Below are positions 46,526-57,795 of a DNA stretch of 64,000 nucleotides, one piece after another. Numbering within the stretch: position 1 is the stretch's first letter; each line of letters begins with the position of its first letter. The stretch comes from Anastrepha obliqua (lineage: Eukaryota > Arthropoda > Insecta > Diptera > Tephritidae): assembly GCF_027943255.1 (NCBI RefSeq), contig NC_072895.1, forward strand, positions 83,888,001-83,952,000, read 5' to 3'. The notes under the pieces were generated by a model. It ran no database searches. It was not told the DNA's origin and worked only from the letters and a program-made list of their open reading frames with translations. The translations under genes and the position numbers were made by a program.

Positions 46526-47793
46526 GGACTATGAATAAGTTCGTGCGGTTTTACAACAGATGGCGTAACTTGATTATTATTCCATCGATCCACATTTCCA
46601 AACATTCATTGGAGAGCTACCGTCGTAAGGCACAAACGTCAGTATAAGTTTTTTATTTGAAGCGTAAACAACAATATTTTTACCACACTTGAAAATGTCG
46701 AATTTCGTGCCAAATAATGTGTTTTTGCGGCGAATTTTTTAATATGAAGAAAAAAGCAGCCGAAAGTCATCGTATCTTGGTGGAAGTTTATGGTGAGCAT
46801 GCTCTAGCTGAGCGAACGTGCCAGAAGTGGTTTGCACGCTTTAAAAGTGGTGATTTTGGCTTGGAAGACGAAGAACGCGAGGGTGCGCCGCCAAAGTTCA
46901 TGGATACCGAATTGGAGGAATTGCTCGATCAAGATCCGGCTCAAACGCAAGAAGAGGTTGCAAAAACTTTGGGAGTTGATCAATCAACCATTTCCAAACG
47001 TTTAAAAGCCATGGGAATGATCCGAAAGGTAGGCCATTGGGTGCCGTATGAATTGAAGCCAAGAGACGTTGAACGCCGTTTTATGGCATGCGAACAACTG
47101 CTTCAACGGCACAAAAGAAAGGGTTTTTTGCATCGAATTGTGACTGGCGATGAAAAGTGGGTCCATTACGACAATCCAAAACGTCGGGCAACGTATGGAT
47201 ACCCTGGCCATGCTTCAACATCGACGTCGGCGCAGAATATTCATGGCCTGAAGGTTATGCTGTGTATCTGGTGGGACCAGCTGGGTGTTGTGTATTATGA
47301 GCTACTGAAACCGAATGAAACGATTACGGGGGGATGTCTACCGACGACAATTGATGCGTTTGAGCCGAGCACTGCGAGAAAAACGGCCGCAATACGCCGA
47401 TAGACACGACTAAGTTATTTTGCAACATGACAATGCTCGGCCACATGTTGCACAAGTGGTCAAAACATACTTAGAAACGCTCAAATGGGATGTCCTACCC
47501 CACCCGCCGTATAGTCCAGACCTTGCGCCATCCGATTACTATCTCTTCCGATCGATGCAACATGGCCTGGCTGACCAGCACTTCCGTAATTACGATGAAG
47601 TCAAAAAATGGATCGATTCGTGGATTGCGGCAAAACCGACCGAATTTTTCACAAAGGGAATCCGTGAATTGCCAGAAAGATGGGAAAAAGTAGTAGTAAG
47701 CGATGGACAATACTTTGAATATTAAATTTGTAACCATTTTACGTCAATAAAGTTTCAAATTTCGAAAAAAAACCGCACGAAATTTTACATTAT
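46526..47793 (+). mobile_element. Near full-length DD34D mariner
   Basis: The ends share TTCGTGCGGTTTT in inverted orientation (left copy at about 46540, right copy at about 47771), with TA at 46524-46525 and AT-rich sequence at the right edge. About 1.27 kb, close to the usual mariner length. The right border is approximate because of AT-rich ends. Confidence 0.8.
46694..47725 (+). pseudogene. mariner transposase, three visible lesions
   Basis: Probable original start ATG 46694 (SNFVPNNVFLR), which loses frame near 46730. The main frame then runs NMKKKAAESHRILVEVYGEH, ERTCQKWFARFKSGDFGLED, a second helix-turn-helix (QEEVAKTLGVDQSTISKRLK), WVPYELKPRD and the first catalytic block VTGDEKWVHYD. 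A six-G run at 47328-47333 adds one base and shifts the frame; an in-frame TAA follows at 47411-47413. The C-terminal part has LQHDNARPHVAQVVK and PYSPDLAPSDYYLF with 34 residues between the Asps, ending QYFEY at 47725. All three catalytic Asp positions survive. It resembles the mellifera/cecropia-type branch more than the mariner at 45182. Confidence 0.85.
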
Positions 47794-49040
47794 TTTCTAT
47801 TTTTTTCAGTTTACATCTTTTTACACTCAAGCCTACAAATAAACCAAAACCAAAAAAGGGACGAATTGACGGCAATGTACAAAATACTCCGAGCACATGG
47901 AATCGCTGGTAGCTGAAAGACCTTAATTAATTTTTAAACCTTCCATCGTTTACTGGTAGTTTTGGAAAAAAAGTAAACCGGTACAGTGAATAATATTTGC
48001 GTAATAGGTGAGCGTATTTGTTTGACATTTTGACATTTTGTAGGTCCGCTCTGTTATCGCTATTTATATAGAATTTTCTATTACGGGCGTGTCGGCGTTG
48101 GCAAGCTGTTGTATATATGTTTTTATAATTTAGTTACTAAAGCAAACCGCACGCTCACAATATACAAATTTATGATGTGAATTGCTCACCAGGAGCGGTC
48201 GCTATACTTTGCTTACTGGTTTCAGACCTTCGCCAATAAGCCGCTATAAATCATTGCTCGCAAAGTTACCAGAACGAGACCATTGCTAAAAATTAGCCGG
48301 ATATATGCAGCGGCTATTAAAAACTTTACCTTTGGATCCGTGAAACCGCGCGAAGCCACCGCGGGAATTGAACGGTGCCATATTTTAAATATAATGGCCT
48401 AAATAGACCTAAAAGAAGATATTTCGTTAATACCTCACCTTATTTGATTGTTAATTGATTCCATTTCTACACGCCCGTACTAGAAAACTCTGTAGATATT
48501 TGGGGTCCGTCAACTGGCCATAAATTATGAGTATGGGTCGCTGCAGACAAGGTGATCGGCAAACTATTTTAGTATGAAAACTCAAATGATTGAAAATATT
48601 TCGTTATATTTTTTGTTTTTCTTCTTTGTTTTTGCTACAGTAAAATATTTATAAAATATACGTTTTTAGGTTGAAATATTTAAGTCAGAACTGATTAACA
48701 ACTTTCACAACAATGTTCAAAAATCGAATGATCTGTTCGAATTCGGATTACTTCAGAAATGCGATACAATTACGACAGGCGTGTTCACAAACTCTAGTCC
48801 AATTGATTCAGATCTGGACGTCCAACGGTCAATCTTCTGCGGCTATTAACCCAGGAATATTGTTTTTTAGCCACTGCTGGGGGGGTTTTTGTCTTATGGG
48901 CTGGAGTGAAATCTTTCTGAAAGAACCAACGCTCTCCATTGAAGAGAGTACTGCTCAACTGCCTCACCACGCCTTCTAAGATATCCGCCTGCTATACTTT
49001 TGCCCCGGTCTTAACCTCATTTTCGCAGAAATGAAGAGAT
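47794..49040. other. No gene; one imperfect inverted repeat
   Basis: TAGAATTTTCTATTACGGGC (about 48069-48088) recurs inverted at about 48473-48495 as GCCCGTACTAGAAAACTCTG. The ~450-bp interval could be a decayed MITE. A short plus-strand frame near 48880 (FCLMGWSEIF) hints at transposase sequence but is too weak to assign. Confidence 0.4.
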
Positions 49041-49330
49041 AGGTATAACGCCTTTACAAGACACTCCCCAATAAACCATTCCGGAGGCTTGGAACAACAT
49101 TTTTGAGAAGAAGCTGCGTGCATCTGTCGAGTCTAATTTTCTTCAAGCGCGTTGTCAAAAGTTGCCCAGTTGAACGACGGAAGGCTTTCATGTAGAGATC
49201 ATCTCTAATTAGTCTTGACATGGATCTGCTCGATACATTCATTTCCCTGGACATGATTTTTTTGCTTTCTAAGAGGATTTGTGCGAATTCTTTCTCGAAC
49301 GGCTTTTAGGGCTGCCAGTGCAGCGAGGAC
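49041..49330 (-). pseudogene. Tc1-like transposase, N-terminal DNA-binding part
   Basis: Minus strand: RERIRTNPLRKQK followed, after a frame change, by MSREMNVSSRSMSRLIRDDL and YMKAFRRSTGQLLTTRLKKI, a helix-turn-helix and linker typical of Tc1-like elements. The catalytic domain is absent. Confidence 0.65.
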
Positions 49331-50169
49331 GATGACTAATGCAATCACTACAATGTGATTTCCCTTAGCTCCCCACTCCACTGTTAATAAGCGAAATTTG
49401 CCACGAAACTGAAACGGAATTTTTTTCTGGGAATTCGTTCTCGCCGTATGCATTGCACAATTTTTCACAGAATTTATTTACTCGTTCTCGATATGACCGC
49501 CCCTATTCTTAATACAAATGCTTATTATTTTCCTTAAATTGTTTCCATTTAATCATTTGGCAGTGTTTAATTTAAGCCTGGTAGTGTTTGGAATCGATGT
49601 CTGGACTCTCAGCAGGTAGTTTAATTTATAGTCTATTGAATTACATTATTACAATATTAGAATATAGAAAGGTATATTCTTTGTCTGAGTATAGCCCTAC
49701 TGTAAATTTTGGGGAAATATATTTGTGAAAAATGTTCACTCTCCATTAATATTTTATAGCTACTAAAATTAAATATGCCACAAAAATGAAAGCAGTTAAA
49801 TTTTATAATAAACCTTTAAATACATTTGTAATGGAAAATGCAGTTTTGCACCAAGATCTAGCGGCTTCGTTGGCTGGGTCATGTTGTCCGAATGAATACA
49901 AACGCTCCGGCTGTCAAAGTATTCGATTCGGTACCAGCTGGACAGGAGGACAGGAGGCTTCACTTTGTGTGCCCAACTAGCGCCGGTTAGCACGAGAAAG
50001 AAATTACTTTGGTAAACTCGACCAAAAGCGGTTATTGTGCTAATCAAGAAGAATATGAAGTTTTACACCAGTTTTTTGAAGTGAAAACTTCTTTAGAATC
50101 GTTGGGAGTGATTTGAGACTCGATGAAACGAAAAAGCGACACTACGAAGCGTTATATGTTAATATATGT
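49331..50169. other. No gene seen
   Basis: No coding resemblance found on either strand. Confidence 0.45.
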
Positions 50170-50440
50170 ACGTATATGTGTGTGGCTGCGTACTGCTGAG
50201 CCACGCTAGTATAGTGAGTATTGTAGTATGTATACTACACTGCCTATTACTTGCTTTGGTGTTTAGTTCAAGCGTCATACGTATGTATGTTTGTATGTAT
50301 GCTAGTACGTATGTGTGCGCGCCTGCGTATTATGGAGCCACGGTGAGCGAGAAGGCATTATGTATACCTATACTACACTACCTAATATGTACTTGCTTAG
50401 ACCAAGCGTCCTACGAATGTTTGTGTGTATGTTAGTACGT
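50170..50440. repeat. 136-bp tandem duplication, diverged
   Basis: Two head-to-tail copies share GAGCCACG (50198 and 50334), TATACTACACT, ACTTGCTT and AAGCGTC ... TACGAATG/TACGTATG blocks at constant spacing. Rich in TATG-type simple sequence. Confidence 0.65.
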
Positions 50441-50544
50441 CTATGTAATATACGCGTTATGACGCTCATAATAGCAACCGCGTGTGCTGCATTGCGTCCG
50501 TATTTTTATATTCGTAAATATTTTCATTTTTAAATATTTACCGC

Positions 50545-51064
50545 AATTGCAGGCGGTGTTGCAACATACCACAATCAAAATGACGGTGCTCGTATTGTAA
50601 CTCCACAGATAGATCTGAATGCACAGCAACTAGAATCACTGTCTGTTCAGCTCTCTAAAGTGGGAGAAATATGAAACAGTTTTAATTGTGGCAATTTATA
50701 TTTCACCGAATCAATCAATAAATAGCATCACGGAGTTCATTCACGAAAATTTAATAAAGTATACACCAGAAGTATCGCGGATACTTAGAAAAGATTACGA
50801 TAAAGTTCCAATGATCTTAAGTGGCGATTTTAACGTAAATTTTGCATTGGACTCAGCGGTTCCTTTAATTGACTTTCTCAATACAACATTCAATTTAAAA
50901 ATGTGTAACAATGGCACTGAATCGACAACACGATCAAAAACAACAATTGACGTGGTATTTCAAAGATATGTTGACAACATCGAAACCAAAGCATTTGTAT
51001 CATATTTTAGCTATCATAAGCCACTCGTATCATTTGTTGAAATTGAAAACATAGAGGATGAATA
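50545..51064 (+). pseudogene. Helentron-type endonuclease domain
   Basis: Plus strand: GGVATYHNQNDGARIVTPQI, then after a break VAIYISPNQSINSITEFIHE and PMILSGDFNVNFALDSAVPL, where GDFN is the catalytic signature of the AP-endonuclease fold. TTIDVVFQRYVDN and VSYFSYHKPLVSF follow, ending the fold with the conserved S-x-H (here SYHK) motif. From family knowledge this domain is the C-terminal part of Helentron (Helitron2) proteins. No helicase or Rep sequence lies next to it. The open part, 50688-51065, is well preserved. Upstream, a pyrimidine-poor but AG-ending border (AATTGCAG before GCGGTG, near 50553) looks like a splice acceptor. Confidence 0.65.
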
Positions 51065-53490
51065 ATAATAAAATGAAGAAAATAAAATATGAACTTTATA
51101 GCAATATTATAATGAACCTATAATTATCCCGCTCCTAATGCTGCTTTCGTCTTATTCTCTCTCAGTTTGTTTTACGAAAGGTTTCACTTCTATCGCGTCT
51201 AACCGTTAGACTGGTATTTTTTTTTTTTCAAATAATTTAGATCAACATGAGACCAAACGAGATGGGAAAACTTCAATACATTGCAAAAAAATTGTGAAGC
51301 TTAAGCACAAAACGAAAGGTGATCCAATATTCTACAGCTCTTCCTCATTCATAATTACCTTATTGCAGTCGAAGGAAATGAATACTTCGAAAACTTTAAA
51401 TCAAATTCTAAATTCTGTATCACTCAATGTAGTCACCGGTCATGTTTCTTTTTGAAGTTTACTATGGAAGCTTTACTGTACACAGCTGGCACAAAGATAC
51501 ATACATATGTACATACCTACTTATTGAATATTGGCATTGCCATTTCCTGCTTAGACTATGAAGAGACGATGGTAAGATAACTAATTTTATTAGCATATTG
51601 GAAACAAAACAACTGTAAAGTGATTAGTAGAGCATTTGCTTAGTATTCAGAGGCTGAGGTCAATTTTCAATTTTACCCATAACTCGTTTTTGGATGAGTG
51701 ATGCGGTCATTAATTTTTTATAAGCAAATGCATTAAATTATACAAATATGTAAGTAAGTGTGTGTGTCATATAGATAGTTGAAGTTTTTTATCTACTCTG
51801 GAGACCTGAGCTTTTGTGTACGACACTGAATAAATTATGTGTGTTTCATTTGCCGTTGTTGTTGGTTTTTGGGTACGTTTTATTTGCCGTTAATATTTTC
51901 ACTGCCAAACAGTTTTAGGCAAACATTTGCACGCATTTCTGGTTGATTGAATTAAATTATTAACTGCTTGATTGGTAGGCTTTTAGGCCGCGTGACTTTA
52001 ATTATACAACATTTTATGGTCTTCGCGCTATAGTGTGACGCATTAAACCACGTATGTATGTATTGTTTTAAATTCTTGGAAACGATTTATAGTTTCCCAA
52101 ATTTTTGTATCGCCTTCGCTGAGCTTGTTTATGCAGAAAAATGAAAAATTCATGAAAGTGAAGCCATTAAAATAATTTTTTTTTGCTATTTTATGTGGGC
52201 GAATGTTATTAGAAAACTATTTTTTCTATGAGGCTTATTGACAAGTTTTGACAGTTTATCTATTTCATATTTAATTTTAATAATTTTTTCTTATGAAAAT
52301 ATGGTTCAAGCTCCCACAAAAACCTTATGAATGCAAGTTTCACATTTCAACTTCAATTAATTAAAAAAAAAAAATTCAAAAAATGTTCATTAAAGTTTCA
52401 AACTTTTTAATTAGAATTTTTACATTAAAACTAAATTTCGGGTATGTACAATAGTTTCATAATATATTAAATTTCGGTATAATAAAGTGCAAGTTGCAAG
52501 TAGCTCAAAAATCGTCTTGGTTTTGGACAATTTCTTTTTGCGGACGGTGTTGGGTGTTTTCTTCGATGAGACGAGAATTATATGGAGAAAATGCACCAGG
52601 CCGCCGCAAAAAAAAAAAAATAACCAAAACATACAAAAATTACCAAAAAATAATTCACTTTGCGAACAAATCGTATAGCTGAATAAAGCGCTGAAAGCCA
52701 CAACGCAGGGCATGGGATCCTAGCTTTATGTCCGACTGTTCCTGTGCTAAGCACAAACGCACTCCGCTATGGCGTTATGGCCTGACTTCATTAGGTGGAA
52801 TAAATAAAACACAATTTTTTACTAATTTGAATTATATGCACACAGGTACTATAAATATTTTATTTGAACCTGGGGAAAAATACAACAAAGGCTTTTAAAT
52901 TTGTAAATCGTCAAGTCCAATGTGGTCAGCATACATTTTCTTCATTTTCAACTTAATTAGTATAAGTTATTTTGTTTTGTAATAATAATCGACTATTGGC
53001 AGTTCTGTTAAAATTCTAGCGATGCTGCCTTCCATTAAAAAACAGTGCCGCCAAATATATGCGAGTAATGCCTGAGTATTTGCATCTTCTATAGTAGCGA
53101 GCTTAAATGTATTTACACGCATGTATTTGTGATCATGTATATATATAAAATGTTTATGTGTGCATCTTTTCTTTTGGCTTAGTAATATAAATATATAATT
53201 TTTGTTTCGAGGTTTGTACGAAAATTGTATGGCGCTGCAGCAATGGGCGGAATTAGACTTAAATTGATTTTTCACCAGGTCAATCGAAAAATTGCACATT
53301 TCAAATCAAAACTTAGGAATTAATATTTTAAATAACTAAAAAATGTCATATAGGCATGCCGTTAGAAATGCCTTGCGCATCCGTTGTACCTCGTTGAAAA
53401 GGCTAGTTGATTTGCGCTCTCTCTATTTGATTAGTGTGCTGCAACTTGGTTAATGGTCAACAATATTTTGGATTGGCACCAGTTAGCCAC
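51065..53490. other. No gene seen; one half of a diverged direct repeat
   Basis: AT-rich. 52250-52500 resembles 54000-54200 (shared TTTAATTTTAATAATTTT, AAAGTTTC ... CTTTTTAATTAG and AATAAAGTG blocks in order). Downstream flank of the host exon lies at the right end; no clear polyadenylation signal was found by eye. Confidence 0.5.
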
Positions 53491-53493
53491 CGT

Positions 53494-53871
53494 TTAGTAG
53501 CGACGGCGATAGAAAACTCGTCTGCGTACTTGTCTGTAGTTGTAACCGCTTTGTGGGTTGAAAATATGTCCGGGTATTTGGGCACTGCCGGGTGGCAGGT
53601 AGGATTGGCTGGGTGAGTATGCAAAGGATGGAGCGGCTACCGGGATGGGGCGAGCTACAGGGATGGGACGAGCTACGGGTCTTGGTGCTACAGCGAAACT
53701 GGCGCGTGACTGCACTGGAATTGGTGCGGCAACAGGCGCTGGTGGCGGCTCATCGATGTCGATGTATTCGGGTTCTGGTGTGGCAATATCCTGTGGATTT
53801 GGGCCTTGTGTGGCGGAGTCAAATTGGGCGGCCACGCAACCAATTAAGGCAAAAGCAAGGATAATTAGTTT
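53494..53871 (-). CDS. Secreted Pro/Ala-rich protein, last exon
   Basis: Host gene candidate on the minus strand. The exon begins after a splice acceptor (TTCCCTTACAG, AG at 53873-53872) with KLIILAFALIGCVAA, a signal-peptide core with a likely cleavage site before QFDSATQG. The mature part is rich in Pro, Ala and Val, with an acidic patch (EPEYIDIDEPPP) and repeated RPIPVA units. A Tyr/Ser/Pro segment follows, then a basic end (RRRVFYRRRY) and stop at 53494-53496. The exon encodes 125 residues. Exon 1 must supply the start. A phase-0 junction right after Met or a few residues is common in insect cuticle-type genes; one candidate is ATG at 54971-54969 followed by GTAAAT, unproven. It resembles low-complexity cuticular or eggshell proteins, but no known domain is present. 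No stop or frameshift interrupts it. Confidence 0.7.
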   Translation of the reverse strand, partial: KLIILAFALIGCVAAQFDSATQGPNPQDIATPEPEYIDIDEPPPAPVAAPIPVQSRASFAVAPRPVARPIPVARPIPVAAPSFAYSPSQSYLPPGSAQIPGHIFNPQSGYNYRQVRRRVFYRRRY

Positions 53872-54636
53872 CTGTAAGGGAAGAAAGAGAAAGCAGTGAT
53901 TTGGAAAATAGTATTACATTTTTTTTTATTTTGAAAAATAGTGCAAATACATTGCTTAAATAACTATAGCTTAAGGACCTATTGGCAAATATCGACTATT
54001 TCTTTGTTTCTTATTTAATTTTAATAATTTTGTTTTTTTGATAATATCTATTTTTTTATTTTTCTATCTTTGAGAAAATTAACACAAAAAAATCAACAAA
54101 GTTTTATAAAAGTTTCGTACTTTTTAATTAGTATTTTTAGAAAAATTTTGTGTATGCAGTTTTATAGTCCATTGAATATTGTTGCAATAAAGTGAAACTT
54201 TCAGTGTGTAAATAATAGAGTTGATTTTTTGGAATTTTGTTCTGACGTTCTTGTGCATCTTCTTCATAAAACGAAACACGCAGAACAAAAAAAAAAAATT
54301 GTCTACGACTCAAAATAAAAATATAAATATTGGGTTTCCCCTTCACTCTAAATTAAAAAAGGCAAAATTAAAATATTTTAAAGGAATAACTATATTTTTA
54401 ACTTGCCAGAAACTTGCAAATGCTCCCATATATGAAGAAAGTTTTACTTAATTTTTTTTATTTATTTATCTTTTTTAGTTAGAGAATTTCAGCAATTTAG
54501 GTTTGTTAAGTAATTATGCATCAGAACCACCAGGGGCGTGAATTGCTCTGGCTGATCAAAGGTAACAATAATTTTTATCATTTGTTTTCTGGCACAAGAT
54601 ATAGTGATATTTTTTCACAGCTGAGGTCAAATGATT
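53872..54636. other. Probable intron and upstream region; direct repeat half
   Basis: Contains the acceptor of the Pro/Ala-rich gene at its left edge and, at 54000-54200, a segment resembling 52250-52500. No coding remnant. Confidence 0.45.
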
Positions 54637-54860
54637 TACGTTTACACCCTTCATTGGATGTTTGGACGAGATCCTACCCAAATTTGTGGCATGCGTCTTG
54701 ATCTTTTTCCTATTGTACGCCGCTTCCAAACGGGAAATGGTGTTTTTTATAACGAAATTTTTTTATGGCAGAAATACAACCGGAGGTTTGCCATTGTTAG
54801 TCCAGAGGCGAACGATAGTGGAACAATTATTTTCAATAATTTTAGTATTCCCATTACAAA
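54637..54860 (-). mobile_element. Old SINE copy 8
   Basis: Diverged minus-strand SINE body: TGGCAGAAATACAACCGGAGGTTTGCCATT is kept in part (TGGCAGAAATACAACCGGAG), with GATGTTTGGACGAGATCCTA corresponding to the tail-side block. The tRNA head is lost. More divergent than the other copies, so probably older. Confidence 0.6.
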
Positions 54861-57650
54861 ATTACAAAATCATATCAATTATCAGCGACTTTATGCACTT
54901 TGAGATATTTGCTTTATCATCTTATCCTACTTCTACCGGTCATACTTTGTGCTGTGTGAAAAATTTACCATGTGGAAGTAGGAGAAAGAGATCCCTTCGA
55001 ATAGAACAGCAGAGCGGTAATTTTAGAATCAAACTGTCATGCGAGCACAATTTCTCAAAATTGGTTTATTTATGGGTTTGAGTATAATAAGAAGTGAACT
55101 TTAAAATTTTGTAAACAAATTCAATCATTTTAGATTTAATCAATGTTAAAAGTCATAGTATATTTAATTCTTTGTAACGTTTTTTTAATTTATTTATTTT
55201 TTTAAGTTTTTATGATAAATTATATTTAATAAAAAAAAAAATATTTTTTTTATATTTTTTTTTAGTTCTTATGATAAATTATAGTTAAAAAAAAAAATAT
55301 TTCAAATTAGTCAAAAAGTTATTTGGAAATATTTATATGAGGATTATAAAAGATTATTCATCCTCGGCACAAAGCGAAAAAAATTTTGGGAAATTTCTTC
55401 CTAACCTAATATTATATATCGGAAGAACGTTGTAATTCATGCTTTTCTTCTTTTATAAAATGTGAAAAATTCAAAGTGGTACCGATTGCCAGTGTCTAAT
55501 TAGTAAGAAAATGAGCCGTTTTACTGATGGTCTAATAGCAAACTGAGAACTTTAAAGCCGACTTAAATGATTTTTTGTTTATGTTCTATTTTTTATTTTT
55601 TTAAGTTGTGTTTTTTTTGGAGATGATGTTCTTTCAGCAAAACCGCGGTATATTTGAATAAACATTTTGATTTGAGGCATCAAACTATTTGAGCAAAGTG
55701 GCTTAAATGAGGTTTTCTCTGTCTCAACTAAGGCTAGTTAAAGCAATCGAAGTCATTTCAGTAAGTAGGGGAATATTTCAGTCCGTTATGATTTGGAGGC
55801 ATCGAGAGGTTACAGATAGGCTAAGCTTATATGATTTAATCTGAGAAGATGAATAGTGAGCAACAAGAATTGAGTGAATAATTTCAAAATAATTTGTAAT
55901 GCCTGCTCTGCTGTGGCTGCGAGCACGGAACAGTTTTGAGTGCCTGCCCAGCTCTCACTGGGATTATTTTCTAGCTATGCGGGCTTAACCCTCCATGTGG
56001 GTAGATTTTAAACAAACAAAAGAAAGGAGAACGGAAATAGTTAATATACTTTGCAGTTGTTGTCACAATCGTGCGCCACTGCGGTTGCTCGGCTCTCGGC
56101 TGAATGCAAAGAGATGTAAAGCAATCCAACAAGCATTAACAAATAAAATAACAAACATTGTCAGAATGAGCCCGCTGGATTAGTGAAACACTAAACATTT
56201 TATTTATAGGGAGAGTTATGTATATAAGCCTTCATTATTTCTAAATGTTATTCAATTAGTGATTGTCTAGCCCACTTTGTAGCGCCCGCTATTTGTTGAT
56301 TTATGTTGCTGGCACGGAAATAAGTTATCGAGAAAATTGTGGGTCAAAGAATCTTCAAAGATATAGCCATTCCTCAAATAAATGTCAAAGTATGTTACTT
56401 TAATTATTCCTATGAATGGAATTGCTGGTCTGCTGGTGTATATTTTGGTTTATTTTCCTTCCTACCTGGCTTATTTGGCCTTTTCCGTCTGCTGTATTGT
56501 CATATGATCTGTTAACAATTTTGCCGCCATAGATTTTTTTAAACGATATGCAAGACTTGCATACCCGAAAACCTGTTTAATTCTACATCCATATTTCATT
56601 ATTGCAAAATTTTATCCTTTCTAGGTTTCGCAACACTTTTAGAAAGTGAAAGTGATGGGAGACTGTGATTATGAGATATGATCAAATTAAAAATTAGCAT
56701 AATTCGATTTTGCTTTAATAAAATATGTATGTATGTATGTATGCATGGTTGTACTTGAACACATTGCTTGGCAAAACAGGAACGTTTGATAATTAAGCCG
56801 ATACTAATTCCAAAAAATGTCAAAAAGTGGGAAAAACTTGTTTTAAAACAATAGCATAAATCAGTAAAAGTTATTCAACTAGTTTCATATTAAGTTATCC
56901 GTATGTCTGAGGTAAGTCAGGTAGGATAAGCTACTCAGCTGGTATGTTGATTATTTAAATTATTTAACCGAAGTATTCCAGAATCATGTAAATTTGTATG
57001 ATGACTTTCAGTTTCAGTTCTGGATGTTTACATTTTATGGGCATATAGAAATGTCATTAGCACTACTATCTGACTCCCATGCAAGCATATCTTATCCATT
57101 TTTTCAGTCAGTTCATCTGCATATCTCACTTGTATTAATACTGATCATTTTATTATCCATTTCAACTATTAATATTTATATGCATCTAATCAATTATTTA
57201 TGACACTATACACTTCCTTTCCATTCACTCACTAAATGACCTCAACACCAAAAATGTCTTCGACGCAACACCTACCATTTTATCGGTATTTATCTTTAAA
57301 TTATTGCTGCAGCGTTGAACCGAATTGGCTAATGCTCTGATACCCAAAATATTTTACTTTTTTATAGAGTGACGAGCAAACACTACACTGGAGGAGATCA
57401 CAACACAAATGATGATGAGCTCCAAAGTTACTTTGTTATTTATATCAAAGTGGACCAGACCGTGATGGCCGGCAATGGTAAGCGGCCGTCATAAAAATGA
57501 AGAACATGAGAAGAAGACATGAATGCCAGAAGTAACAAAAAAAAAATAATAATAATAAAAAATAAACCAAAATATGCTGAAGACAATCTCACAACAGGCC
57601 GAAAGCAAACAAAATTAAAAAGTAAACTAATTCAAATATAAACTAACAAC
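54861..57650. other. No gene seen
   Basis: AT-rich. 55190-55310 contains a diverged tandem duplication (CTTATGATAAATTAT-type units); TATG microsatellite at about 56725-56745. No coding resemblance. Confidence 0.5.
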
Positions 57651-57795
57651 AAATCAATTAATAAGTAGAAGCAACAGCTTCAGCATCGAGCAGCAGTAGC
57701 AGCAGCCACTGAAGAAGCAGACAAAGCAGCGGCAAACGGTCAATGCAGTGCAGTGCTGGCCAGCAGATGCTGAGAGCAAAGCATTTGCGGTAAAA
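57651..57795 (+). other. CAG-rich segment
   Basis: GAAGCAACAGCTTCAGCATC, AGCAGCAGTAGCAGCAGCCA and GCAGTGCAGTGCTGG make a locally CAG-rich block in AT-rich surroundings. Such blocks are common in fly untranslated exons, but there is no independent evidence of transcription here. Confidence 0.3.

Noticed and set aside
48770..49000. Tc1-like catalytic domain on the plus strand next to the minus-strand DNA-binding part
   Set aside because: Only a vague GWSEIF-like match; no catalytic D-D-E/D signature could be read, so not claimed.
53592..53899. Two plus-strand frames of 84-90 codons
   Set aside because: They are antisense shadows of the Pro/Ala-rich exon on the minus strand.
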